Positions 1 to 9,104 of a stretch of DNA of 54,803 nt are shown here, piece by piece; the stretch's first letter is position 1; every line of letters begins with the position of its first letter. The position numbers were made by a program, and so were the translations under genes. This stretch comes from Candidatus Microbacterium stercoravium (GTDB lineage: Bacteria > Actinomycetota > Actinomycetes > Actinomycetales > Microbacteriaceae). Under the pieces are notes generated by a model that ran no database searches, had not been told where the DNA came from, and saw only the letters and a list, made by a program, of their open reading frames with translations. Location: positions 1-54,803 of the forward strand of contig DXAM01000092.1 of assembly GCA_019117025.1 (NCBI GenBank), written 5' to 3'.

Positions 1-479
1 GCACCGCGATCGAGCAGCTGTTTGAGCGAACGGATCGACTGGTCGTAGCGCATGTTCTGATTGACCGAGAGGATCTTGCCCGCGGCGGCGGCCTCGTCGC
101 GCAGGGCGATCGCCTCGTCGAGCGTCAGCGCCAGGGGCTTCTGCGCGAGGATCGCGCGGATGTGCGGCGCGGCGAGCGCCGCGCGGATCAGCGCTGGCTG
201 CTGGTCGGGAGGAAAGGCGATGTCGAGGATCTCGATGCGTTCGTCGGCGATGAGCGCGGCCGGGGTCTCGTGCACGGTCTCGATACCGTGCCGTTCGGCG
301 ACCGCTGCCGCGTGAGCCGGCGTGCGCGATGCGATCGCGAGCACCGGGAAACCCGCGTGAGCGTAGGCGGCGAGGTGCTGATCGGCCATGATGGCCCCCG
401 CACCGATCGCACCGATCGCATGGCCCGACGCGCGGATGGGGGCGTCAGGCGTCAGGTCGAACTGGTCTGGTGAACTCAT
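1..479 (-). CDS. Gfo/Idh/MocA family oxidoreductase (3' end outside window)
   Basis: Reverse-strand translation from ATG at 479: MSSPDQFDLTPDAPIRASGHAIGAIGAGAIMADQHLAAYAHAGFPVLAIASRTPAHAAAVAERHG..., with GxGxIxxxHL Rossmann start and later EKP-like 'AQKPLALT'. The listed + ORFs here are antisense. Confidence 0.85.
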   Translation of the reverse strand, partial: MSSPDQFDLTPDAPIRASGHAIGAIGAGAIMADQHLAAYAHAGFPVLAIASRTPAHAAAVAERHGIETVHETPAALIADERIEILDIAFPPDQQPALIRAALAAPHIRAILAQKPLALTLDEAIALRDEAAAAGKILSVNQNMRYDQSIRSLKQLLDRG

Positions 480-532
480 TCGGGCTTCCTCCTCGAAGCG
501 CTCGTCGGCTCTCGACCGACCAGAATGTGAGC

Positions 533-550
533 GTTACTGCTAGCGCTAAC
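533..550. promoter_or_regulatory. LacI-family operator candidate (GTTACTGCTAGCGCTAAC)
   Basis: Imperfect 18-bp palindrome (GTTAcTGCT/AGCGCTAAC) with central CTAGCGCTA, between the LacI regulator and the oxidoreductase start. Confidence 0.6.
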
Positions 551-592
551 ATCCGTCAATGTACCAACCTCCCCGCGGGGTGTCAACGCTCG

Positions 593-1651
593 TCAGCCTT
601 GCCTGCGAGCGACGCTCTCGCCGGGCACGAGCGTGTACCCGACGTCGATCGTCACCGGCTCGCCCGTGCGTCCGTTCGCGCCGATGCGCTCGATCAGCGC
701 GTGCCCCGCACGCTCGCCGATCGCGGCGCTCGGCACCGATACCGTCGTGAGCTGCGGACTCACGTGCGCGCCGAGATCGTACCCGCCGAATCCCGTGATG
801 CCCAGATCGTGCGGCACGCGGACCCCCTGTCTGTTCGCTGAGAGGATCGCCCCCGCGGCGAACGCATCGCTCGTGAACATCACGAGATCGGCGTCGGGCG
901 CCTCGCGTCGCACGCGCTCGAAGAGATCCGCACCGATCGCGAGCGATGAGCTCTCGCCCGCCATCTCGAACACCCGCCGCGGCGCTTCCGGCACCCGCCT
1001 CGCCATGCCCCCTTCGAATGCCGCGCGGCGCCGCAGCGCCCGCACATCCCCCGGAGGGAACTGCCCCGCGAGCACGGGACGGCGATAACCGAGGCCGCAC
1101 ACGTGATCCATGAGCGCGCTCATCGCATCGTGATTCGAGAAGCCGACGACCGAGTCCACAGGATCCTGCGCGAGCTCCCACGTCTCGATGACGGGGATGC
1201 GCGCAGCCGCGAGCAGCTCCCGCGACGCTTCGGTATGCACCGTGCCCGCCAGCACGATCCCATCGGGGCGCCGCCCGAGGAACGCGCGCAGCACCTCTTC
1301 CTCCCGATCCAGGCGATAGCCCGTCGTACCGATCAGCAGGTGATACCCGCCCGGCGAGACCGCCTGGTCGAGCCCCTGCACCATGTCGGCGAAGACCGAC
1401 GCCGACACGGTCGGGATCAGCACCGCGATGGCGTTGCTGCGATTCGACGCCAGATGGCTCGCGGCGAGGTTCGGCACATAGCCGGTCGCGCGGATCGAGG
1501 CCAGCACCCGCTCGACCGTCGCCTCCGACACGAGGCTGGGCTGGCGGATCGCACGCGACACCGTCTGCGCCGACACACCCGCATGCGCCGCTACCTCGGC
1601 GAGCGTGACGCTGCGGGTCGAGCGACGGCTCGGAACTCGCTTCGCGGTCAT
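593..1651 (-). CDS. LacI family transcriptional regulator
   Basis: 352 aa; N-terminal HTH VTLAEVAAHAGVSAQTVSRAIRQPSLVSEATVERVLASIRATGYVPN, then periplasmic-binding-like sensor domain. Confidence 0.95.
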   Translation of the reverse strand: MTAKRVPSRRSTRSVTLAEVAAHAGVSAQTVSRAIRQPSLVSEATVERVLASIRATGYVPNLAASHLASNRSNAIAVLIPTVSASVFADMVQGLDQAVSPGGYHLLIGTTGYRLDREEEVLRAFLGRRPDGIVLAGTVHTEASRELLAAARIPVIETWELAQDPVDSVVGFSNHDAMSALMDHVCGLGYRRPVLAGQFPPGDVRALRRRAAFEGGMARRVPEAPRRVFEMAGESSSLAIGADLFERVRREAPDADLVMFTSDAFAAGAILSANRQGVRVPHDLGITGFGGYDLGAHVSPQLTTVSVPSAAIGERAGHALIERIGANGRTGEPVTIDVGYTLVPGESVARRQG

Positions 1652-1709
1652 CCCTCACCCCTCGGTCTCCGGTTTCCTCAGTGTAGGGCGCATGCGTGCG
1701 GACGCCGGA

Positions 1710-2849
1710 TCACAGGGCGCGTTCGGCGAGGCGCAGGCCCGCCCGCGGCGAGCGCACGTGCGGGCCGTTCGGCACCTGCCAGCTCTCGCTCGCCCGGAAT
1801 TGGTGGATCACGGCCTCGTCGATCTCGATCCCGGCGCCGGGCCGGTCGCCGAGCACGATCCCGCCATCGGAGATCTCCTGATCGACAGCGATTCCCACGG
1901 GCGCGCCGAGATCCTGCACCTCCGCCGTGAGGTGGTTCGGGATCGCGGCCGCGACCGCCGCGACCGCGTAGTTCGCCGTGAGGCCGACAGGGCTGAGGGG
2001 AAGGTCCCTCGCATGGGCGGCGAACGCGACGCGCTGCAGGTTCGTGATGCCCCATACGGCGCCCGCCTGCACGATATCGGCGCCGCCGGCGTCGAGGATC
2101 GCGCGATACTGCTCGAGGCCCGTGAGGTTCTCCCCCGTCGCGACGGCCGCACGAATGGCCGCACTGAGGCGCGCATGGCCCGCCGCGTCCCATCGGCGAA
2201 GCGGCTCTTCGATCCAGGTGAGGTCGATCTCGTCCTCGATCACAGCCATGTAGCGCACGGCCTGCTTGAGGTTCCACGATTCATTGGCGTCGAGCATCAG
2301 CGCGGGATCGTCCACGCCGAGCGCACCACGGACGATGTCGAAGCGCGCCAGATCGCGCGCGGCCTCGCGCCCGCCCTTCAGCTTCGCGGCCGTGAACCCA
2401 CGCGCGGCGAACCCTGCGTAGAGCTCGGCGAGAGCGTCGTCGGCGATCCCCGCATCGAGCGGCGACGCATAGCCGGTGACGAACCGATCGCCGGCGCCCA
2501 GCAGGCGCCAGAGCGGTTCGCCCGCGAGCTTGGCCTTGAGATCCCACAGCGCACTGTCGAACGTACCGATGCCGCCGAACGTTGCACCGTTGTGCGATGT
2601 CTTGAACACGCGGTCGATCATGGCGTCGTACAGCGTGGTGACGGCTCGCGGGTCCTTCCCCTCGAGCGCCGGGAACAGCCGATCGAGATCGGCGTGCGAC
2701 CCCATGCCGATGCCATCTATACCCTCATCGGTCTCGAGGATGACGATCGGCACCTCGGTGATGCCGCTCGCGATCACGCCGTTGACATCGCCGATGGGAC
2801 GTCCCCACTCGTGCACCGTGTGCAGCGTGCGATAGCCCGTGATCTTCAT
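1710..2849 (-). CDS. Enolase superfamily protein (mandelate racemase/muconate lactonizing enzyme-like)
   Basis: From MKITGYRTLHTVHEW; KLKGG, MLDANESWN, WIEEPL and ATGEN motifs (KxK and metal ligands). Confidence 0.85.
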   Translation of the reverse strand: MKITGYRTLHTVHEWGRPIGDVNGVIASGITEVPIVILETDEGIDGIGMGSHADLDRLFPALEGKDPRAVTTLYDAMIDRVFKTSHNGATFGGIGTFDSALWDLKAKLAGEPLWRLLGAGDRFVTGYASPLDAGIADDALAELYAGFAARGFTAAKLKGGREAARDLARFDIVRGALGVDDPALMLDANESWNLKQAVRYMAVIEDEIDLTWIEEPLRRWDAAGHARLSAAIRAAVATGENLTGLEQYRAILDAGGADIVQAGAVWGITNLQRVAFAAHARDLPLSPVGLTANYAVAAVAAAIPNHLTAEVQDLGAPVGIAVDQEISDGGIVLGDRPGAGIEIDEAVIHQFRASESWQVPNGPHVRSPRAGLRLAERAL

Positions 2850-2882
2850 TGCACCCTCGAATCTGAGATCAATAATCCAAAC

Positions 2883-2899
2883 AACATACATCATATGAT
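2883..2899. promoter_or_regulatory. Candidate GntR operator AACATACATCATATGAT
   Basis: Contains perfect palindrome ATCATATGAT; same AACATnnnTCATRTGAT pattern recurs at 3791-3807. Confidence 0.55.
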
Positions 2900-2956
2900 T
2901 CACGATCACCACGGACCATCACCTCGGTGGCACGGACGCGCACGAGCCTCGCCATA

Positions 2957-2971
2957 ATACGTACGACGTAT
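2957..2971. repeat. Inverted repeat ATACGTacgACGTAT
   Basis: Perfect 6-bp arms, 3-nt spacer, in the divergent promoter region upstream of the GntR gene. Confidence 0.5.
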
Positions 2972-3053
2972 GCTCGACGACAATAACGGTGAGCTCACGC
3001 ACCTCGCCAAACGGAAACGGCGACCGCCCGATCAACGAAATAGAGTGTGAACC

Positions 3054-3791
3054 ATGAGCACGTCCATGCCTCCCCGCACACCGCGCACGCGTGCACCGAT
3101 CGAGAGGATCGGGCTGACGGTGCTCCGCGAGATCGTCGAGTCGATCGTGGTGGGCGACTACCAGCCCGAGACGCCCATGCCGACCGAGGCGGTGCTCAGC
3201 GACCAGTTCGGCGTGAGCCGCACCGTCGTGCGCGAGTCGATGAAGCGTCTGCAGGAGAAGGGCATGGTCACGGTCGCCCAGGGGCGCGGGACGAGCGTGA
3301 ACCCGCGCACGAGCTGGAACATGCTCGATCCGCTCGTGATCGAGGCGCTCGTGCAGAACGACGAGACGCTCAAAGTGCTCGACGACCTGAGCGCCACGCG
3401 CGCGGCCCTCGAGGCCGAGATGGCGTCGGCGGCGTCGCGTACGCGCGACGACGAGGGCCTCACGGCGCTGCGCGAGGCGCTCGCCGCGATGACCGAGAAC
3501 ATCGCCGACTCGGCGGCGTTCCGCGAGGCCGACGTGCGCTTCCACCACACAGTGATGGCGATGTCGGGCAACGGTCTGGCGGAGAACATCGCCCGCGTGC
3601 TCGTCGCACACGCGATCGGCAGCGACCGGTTCACCGGACACGACCCCGCACACTCGTTCGAGCTGACGCTCGGCGAGCACGAGCGCATCACCGAGGCGAT
3701 CGCGGCCGGCGAACCCGACGCCGCCCGGTCCGCCATGCGCGCCCACATCGTCGATTCGTGGGAGCGCAGGCGCGAGCCGGATAACGCTTGA
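3054..3791 (+). CDS. FadR-type GntR family transcriptional regulator (FCD domain)
   Basis: 245 aa; wHTH ...MPTEAVLSDQFGVSRTVVRESMKRLQEKGMVTVAQGRGTSV and helical C-terminus with FHHTVMAMSGN. Confidence 0.93.
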   Translation: MSTSMPPRTPRTRAPIERIGLTVLREIVESIVVGDYQPETPMPTEAVLSDQFGVSRTVVRESMKRLQEKGMVTVAQGRGTSVNPRTSWNMLDPLVIEALVQNDETLKVLDDLSATRAALEAEMASAASRTRDDEGLTALREALAAMTENIADSAAFREADVRFHHTVMAMSGNGLAENIARVLVAHAIGSDRFTGHDPAHSFELTLGEHERITEAIAAGEPDAARSAMRAHIVDSWERRREPDNA

Positions 3792-3810
3792 ACATCAGTC
3801 ATGTGATGTT
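3791..3810. promoter_or_regulatory. Candidate GntR operator AACATCAgtcatgTGATGTT
   Basis: 7-bp perfect arms with 6-nt spacer, directly upstream of the -35 of the ABC operon promoter. Confidence 0.6.
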
Positions 3811-3812
3811 TA

Positions 3813-3841
3813 TTGACGAGCTTCATCAGACGTAGTACATT
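3813..3841 (+). promoter_or_regulatory. Sigma70-type promoter candidate TTGACG-N17-TACATT for the ABC operon
   Basis: Near-consensus hexamers with 17-bp spacing, 65 bp before the solute-binding protein ATG. Confidence 0.55.
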
Positions 3842-3905
3842 TCAGGGACATTCGCTCGAGCAATCCGACCCCGCCCGCAGCGAATCATCCCCTGAGAGGA
3901 CCGCA

Positions 3906-5177
3906 ATGAAGCGCACCATCATGACGACGGCCATCGCCGGCATCTCCCTCGTCGCCCTCACCGCCTGCGGCGGAGCGGCGCCGACCACGGGCCCCGACTC
4001 CGCGGGCGGATCGTCGGGCGGCGACAAGCTCACGATCTGGAACTGGGGCGATGCCGACGAGGCCGCCGCTGCCTACACCGAGGACGTGACCGCGGCTTTC
4101 CAGGAGGAGCACCCCGACGTCGACGTCGAGATCGTCAACCAGCCGTTCGATCAGTACTACACGCTGCTCGGCAGTGCCGTCGAGGCCGGCACCGGTCCCG
4201 ACCTCGCGCTGTACAACGGCGGCACGCAGCTCAAGAGCCGTGCGGACTCGCTCGTGCCCATCACCGAGGAGCTCGCCGACCTCCAGGACCAGCTCGCGGG
4301 CTGGCCGGCATTCGAGCGCGACGGCGAAACGTACTCCGCGCCCACGTTCCTGCAGGGCTTCCCGATCTACTTCAACAAGGCTCTGTTCGACGAAGCGGGG
4401 CTCGACCCCGCCGCTCCCCCGACCACGTGGGATGAGCTCAGCGCTGCCTGCGAGCAGATCCTTGCGAAAACCGACGCGTCGTGCTTCGCCCTCGGCAACA
4501 AGGAGGGCCTCGGCATCGAGTTCTTCCTATCGGGCTTCGGATCCGGCGTGTTCACGCCCGAGGAGTACGACGCCTGGATCGACGGCGAACGCGACTGGAC
4601 GAGCGATCACGCGACGCAGATCCTGCAGATGTGGGCCGACAGCGCGGCCGACGGCTGGTACAACGACGGCGCGAACTCGACCGCGATGTTCAACGATTCG
4701 TTCGACATCTTCTCGGCCGGAGACTCCGCCATGGTCGTCGCGCTGATGAGCGGGACCGCACACTGGAAGCAGTTCGATGAGTTCCTCGGCGACGACCTCG
4801 GGTTCATGATGCCCGTGACCGCCAACGATGGCACGACGATCGCGCTCCCCGCCGAGGGCGGCATCGGTTATGGCATCCTGAACGAGGACAAGAAGGACCT
4901 CGGCGTCGACTGGATCCGCGCGAGCGTCGACCACGACGCGCTCGCTGCCTACTCGCTCGCCGGCGGACAGATCACGTCGGACACGACGATCGAACTCGAC
5001 ACCGACATCGCCTCGGCCAACGAGATCGTCGCCGAGCTTCCGGGGAGCAAGCCGCTCCTGCACACCGCACTCAGCGCCGACGCGCTCGACCTGCTGCACC
5101 GCCTCGGACAGCAGCTGCTCAACGGCGACGTCACGGTCGACGAGGCGGCGTCGAAGCTCGCCGCATCCGAAGGCTGA
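3906..5177 (+). CDS. ABC sugar transporter extracellular solute-binding lipoprotein
   Basis: Lipoprotein signal MKRTIMTTAIAGISLVALTACGG; LTIWNWG...FQEEHPDVDVEIV; followed by two permeases. Confidence 0.93.
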   Translation: MKRTIMTTAIAGISLVALTACGGAAPTTGPDSAGGSSGGDKLTIWNWGDADEAAAAYTEDVTAAFQEEHPDVDVEIVNQPFDQYYTLLGSAVEAGTGPDLALYNGGTQLKSRADSLVPITEELADLQDQLAGWPAFERDGETYSAPTFLQGFPIYFNKALFDEAGLDPAAPPTTWDELSAACEQILAKTDASCFALGNKEGLGIEFFLSGFGSGVFTPEEYDAWIDGERDWTSDHATQILQMWADSAADGWYNDGANSTAMFNDSFDIFSAGDSAMVVALMSGTAHWKQFDEFLGDDLGFMMPVTANDGTTIALPAEGGIGYGILNEDKKDLGVDWIRASVDHDALAAYSLAGGQITSDTTIELDTDIASANEIVAELPGSKPLLHTALSADALDLLHRLGQQLLNGDVTVDEAASKLAASEG

Positions 5178-5183
5178 TCCGCC

Positions 5184-6137
5184 TTGTCCAACCTCGCGAC
5201 GGCGACCAGGACACTGGTGACCGACGGACGGGGCGACGGGGGCACGCGCTCCCGTCGCCCCGCCGGCCGGCGCCGCCCCTGGACCTTCGAACGCCTCACC
5301 CCTTATCTCATGGTGCTGCCGGTCATCGCGATCCTCGCGGTGTTCCGCCTCTACCCGCTCGTGCTCGGCATCAACTTCTCGTTCACGGGCGACGGCGTGC
5401 TCAACGGCCAGTTCATCGGCCTCGACAACTACGCCTACCTGCTGCAGGACGAGCGGTTCCAGGCGTCGGCCCGCAACGTGGTCGTCGTGCTGCTGTTCGT
5501 GCCGATCCAGGTCTTCTTCGCCGGCATCCTCGCGACGTTCATCTACCTCAAGGTGCCGGGCCACCGCTTCTACCGCAGCGTCTACTTCCTGCCGGTCGTA
5601 CTCTCGCCGATCATCATCGGCGCGATCTTCAACATCATCCTCGCCGCGAACGGACCGCTGAACGGCACTCTGAGCACCATCAGGATCCCGTCGGTCGACT
5701 GGCTCGGCCTGCCGGAGACGGCACTGCCGACCGTGCTCGTCGTTCACATCTGGGCGACGTTCGGCATGGCCTTCACCATCTTCCTCGCGGGATTCGCGAC
5801 GCTCGATGCGCAGCTGCTCGACGCGGCCAAGATCGACGGCGCGAACCTCTGGCAGCAGATCGTGCACGTCATCATCCCCAGCCTCAGCCAGACGATCCAG
5901 TTCGTCTTCGTCACGACCACGATCGGCATGCTGACCGGACTCTTCGCCCTGCTTTACACGATGACCGCCGGCGGCCCTGGAGCCGCGAGCTACCTGCCGG
6001 AGTTCCTCATCTGGAAGCTCAACGGAGAATCCCGCCCCGCGCTCGCATCAGCGGCGTCCGTGTTCCTCCTCGCGATCGTGCTCGTGATCGGCCTCATCCA
6101 GATCCGCGTGCTCCGCCGCGCGACGAAGGAGGCATGA
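5184..6137 (+). CDS. ABC sugar transporter permease
   Basis: 317 aa; multiple TMs; 'DAQLLDAAKIDGANLWQQIVHVIIP' EAA loop; TTG start. Confidence 0.92.
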   Translation: MSNLATATRTLVTDGRGDGGTRSRRPAGRRRPWTFERLTPYLMVLPVIAILAVFRLYPLVLGINFSFTGDGVLNGQFIGLDNYAYLLQDERFQASARNVVVVLLFVPIQVFFAGILATFIYLKVPGHRFYRSVYFLPVVLSPIIIGAIFNIILAANGPLNGTLSTIRIPSVDWLGLPETALPTVLVVHIWATFGMAFTIFLAGFATLDAQLLDAAKIDGANLWQQIVHVIIPSLSQTIQFVFVTTTIGMLTGLFALLYTMTAGGPGAASYLPEFLIWKLNGESRPALASAASVFLLAIVLVIGLIQIRVLRRATKEA

Positions 6138-6964
6138 TGCGCCGCGAACGCGCCGCCCGCTGGGCCATCGCCGTGCCGATGATGCTGCTCGCCATCGCCA
6201 CGATCTATCCGATCCTGTTCGGCCTGAACGTCTCGCTGAAGACGCGCAAGGACTACGTGCTCGACCGGCTCGGTGCCACGCAGACGATCAACCTGCAGAA
6301 CTACGCGGATGCGTGGACCAATGCCGATATGGGGCGGTACTTCCTCAACACGATCACCGTGACGGTGGTCTCGGTCGCGCTGATCCTGCTGCTCGCGTCG
6401 ATGTGCGGGTACGCGCTCAGCCACCTGTCGTTCCGCGGCAGCAAGGTCGCGTTCCTCATCATCCTCGCGATGATGATGATCCCGTTCCAGGTGATCATGG
6501 TGCCGACGGTCAAGGTCATGAGCGACCTCGGACTGATCGATACGTTCCCCGGCCTGATCATCGCGTACGTGGCCCAGTACCTGCCGTTCACCGTGTACTT
6601 CATGACCTCGTACTACTCCGGGATCCCCCGGGAGATGACCGAGGCCGCGCGCGTCGACGGCAATGGGCTCTTCGGCGTCTGGTGGCGCATCATGGTGCCG
6701 ACCGGCAAGCCCGCCCTCATCTCAATGGGCATCCTCAACGCGCTGTTCATCTGGAACGACATCCTGATCGCCCTGCTGCTCATGCAATCGCCTGAGAAGC
6801 GCACCGTCATGGTGGGCGTCAGCACTCTGCGCGGACAGTATCCCGACAACGTGCCGACCTACATCGCCGGTGTCATGCTGGCTGTACTGCCGATCATCGT
6901 CATCTATCTCGTCTTCCAGCGTCAGATCACCGCCGGCGTCACCGCCGGCGCCACGAAGGGATGA
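6134..6964 (+). CDS. Carbohydrate ABC transporter permease
   Basis: 276 aa; 'EMTEAARVDGNGLFGVWWRIMVPTGKPAL' EAA loop; overlaps previous CDS. Confidence 0.93.
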   Translation: MMRRERAARWAIAVPMMLLAIATIYPILFGLNVSLKTRKDYVLDRLGATQTINLQNYADAWTNADMGRYFLNTITVTVVSVALILLLASMCGYALSHLSFRGSKVAFLIILAMMMIPFQVIMVPTVKVMSDLGLIDTFPGLIIAYVAQYLPFTVYFMTSYYSGIPREMTEAARVDGNGLFGVWWRIMVPTGKPALISMGILNALFIWNDILIALLLMQSPEKRTVMVGVSTLRGQYPDNVPTYIAGVMLAVLPIIVIYLVFQRQITAGVTAGATKG

Positions 6965-6968
6965 GCAG

Positions 6969-9092
6969 ATGAGCACCGACCGCATCGAGGTCTATGTCGC
7001 GCCGGATGGATCCCCTTTCGCCGACGGATCCCACGGCTACCCCGCGAACGACCTGGCGCACGGGCTCGCTCTCGTGAGGAAGCGCCGCGAAGACGGGCAG
7101 CGCGCCGTGATCTGGATGGCGGGCGGCGAGTACGCCCACCCGCAGCCCGTCGCATTCGGGCCCGAAGACTCGTTCACGTCCATCGTCGCCGCCGATCCTC
7201 AGAACCCGCCGCTGCTGCGCGGATCCGTGCGGATCACCGACTGGCGGCCGGTGAGCGTGAACGGCCGTGAGGTGTGGGCCGCGGCCGCTCCGCGGGCGAC
7301 GGGCCGGCGGCTGTACGTCGAGGGCACTGCCGCGCCCCGCCCACGGTATCCCCGCTCCGACTTCCTGCGCGTCGAGGAGCAGGAGGGGCTCGACCCTGCG
7401 GGCAGCTTCGTCGGCACGCTCTTCGATGGAACCGCGACGTTCCGCTACGCCGACGGTGACATCCCGGCGCTGGCGGAGGCGACGAGCGTCGAGGTGGTCG
7501 TTCCGCACTACTGGGTGGAGGAGCGCATGCCCATCGCCCGCATCGACCGCGACGCCCGCACGATCACGAGCGACCTCACGAGCATCTTCGCACTGCGCGA
7601 CGACGCCGCCGCACGGTTCGCCCGCTACTACCTCGACAACGTCGTCGAATCGCTCGGCGAGGTGCCCGGCGAGTGGTATCTCGATGCGACCGGCGCCGTC
7701 TCGGGACTCGACGGCCCGCACATCCTGCTCGCCGTCGACGATCCGCACGACCTCGATGTGCGCTTCCCTGTCACGGATGCGTTCGCCGTGCTCACGGGCT
7801 CCCCCACCGCGCCCGTGCGCGAGGTGCGCTTCGAGCACATCCGCTTCGCCGAGGCCGACTTCGCGGAGGTGCCGGCCGCCTCGGTGCCGTTCGGTGTGCG
7901 CGAGGATCCGCAGCTGCCGGCCGACGGCCGCTACGCCGCTGACGTGCAGGCCGCGAGCTCGGTGCCGGCCGCGCTGCGCTTCGAGTTCGCCCGCGCGTGC
8001 GCGGTCGTCGGCGGATCCGTCGAACGCGTCGGCGGGTACGGCATCTCGCTCGGCCAAGGATCACGGGGCAACCTCGTCTCGGGAACCGCGTTCCGCGATC
8101 TCGGCGCGGGCGCCGTGCGCTCCGGCGGAGACATCGATGCGCACTCCCCCGCGTTCAACCGCGCCAACGAAGTCTCCGACTGCACCGCCGAGCGCGGCGG
8201 GCAGGTGTACCGCGGCGCGGTCGCCGTGCTGTTCCAGCACGGTTCCCACAATGTGATCGCCCACAACGAGATCCGACGCTTCCCGTACTCGGGCGTCTCC
8301 GTCGGGTGGATGTGGGACTACCTCACGAGCCCGTCCGAGGGCAATCAGATCGTCGGCAACCACATCCACGACCTCGGCCAGGGCCGACTCAACGACATGG
8401 GCGGCGTCTATCTGCTCGGCATCGCGCCCGGCACGGTCGTGCGCGGCAACCACATCCACGACATCGAGTGCCAGAACTACGGCGGGTGGGGCATCTACCT
8501 CGACGAGGGATCGAGCCACGTCGTCATCGAGGGCAACGTCGTGCACGACACCTCGAGCCAGTGCTATCACCAGCACTACGGCCGCGAAGTGATCGTGCGC
8601 GACAACGTATGGGCGCGCGGCCGCTGCGGCCAGGTGTCGATCACCCGCCCCGAGAGCCACACGTCGTTCACGTTCCTCCGGAACATCGTGGTCGGATACG
8701 GCACGCCCGCCTTCGTCGGTGCCCCCGGCCCACGGGACGTCCGCGGTTTCGGCGTCGACAGCGACCTGAACCTGTTCTGGGATGCGTCCCCCATTCCCGG
8801 TGCGGTGCGCGCTGCGAACGCCGAGCGCCCCGTACAGGACGACGGATCGGTCGGATTCGAGATCACGGAGGCCCTCGACGAGGAGTGGGCGGCGCTCGGC
8901 CACGATCGTCACTCCGTGACGGCGGATCCGATGCTCGCCGACGATTTCCGGGTCGCGCAGGATTCTCCCGCGCACGCGCTCGGGATCCGCGTTCCGGATG
9001 TCTCGGGCGCCGGGCCGCGCGCGGCCGGGGCGCGCCGGCACCCTCTCGTGGCCCCCACACTGATCGACCCGTTCCTGCCGTCGCAGGGGTGA
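6969..9092 (+). CDS. Right-handed parallel beta-helix repeat protein (predicted carbohydrate-active)
   Basis: 707 aa from MSTDRIEVYVAPDGSPFADGSHGYP; repeated NxIxxxxxxG beta-helix rungs (NQIVGNHIHDLGQG, TVVRGNHIHDIE, VVIEGNVVHDTS); no signal peptide apparent. Confidence 0.8.
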   Translation: MSTDRIEVYVAPDGSPFADGSHGYPANDLAHGLALVRKRREDGQRAVIWMAGGEYAHPQPVAFGPEDSFTSIVAADPQNPPLLRGSVRITDWRPVSVNGREVWAAAAPRATGRRLYVEGTAAPRPRYPRSDFLRVEEQEGLDPAGSFVGTLFDGTATFRYADGDIPALAEATSVEVVVPHYWVEERMPIARIDRDARTITSDLTSIFALRDDAAARFARYYLDNVVESLGEVPGEWYLDATGAVSGLDGPHILLAVDDPHDLDVRFPVTDAFAVLTGSPTAPVREVRFEHIRFAEADFAEVPAASVPFGVREDPQLPADGRYAADVQAASSVPAALRFEFARACAVVGGSVERVGGYGISLGQGSRGNLVSGTAFRDLGAGAVRSGGDIDAHSPAFNRANEVSDCTAERGGQVYRGAVAVLFQHGSHNVIAHNEIRRFPYSGVSVGWMWDYLTSPSEGNQIVGNHIHDLGQGRLNDMGGVYLLGIAPGTVVRGNHIHDIECQNYGGWGIYLDEGSSHVVIEGNVVHDTSSQCYHQHYGREVIVRDNVWARGRCGQVSITRPESHTSFTFLRNIVVGYGTPAFVGAPGPRDVRGFGVDSDLNLFWDASPIPGAVRAANAERPVQDDGSVGFEITEALDEEWAALGHDRHSVTADPMLADDFRVAQDSPAHALGIRVPDVSGAGPRAAGARRHPLVAPTLIDPFLPSQG

Positions 9093-9104
9093 TCCGCGCC
9101 CGCG

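Noticed and set aside
546-1658. 370-aa minus-strand ORF overlapping the LacI gene in another frame
   Set aside because: Gly/Ala/Arg-rich alternative frame; the 352-aa frame encodes a clear LacI regulator
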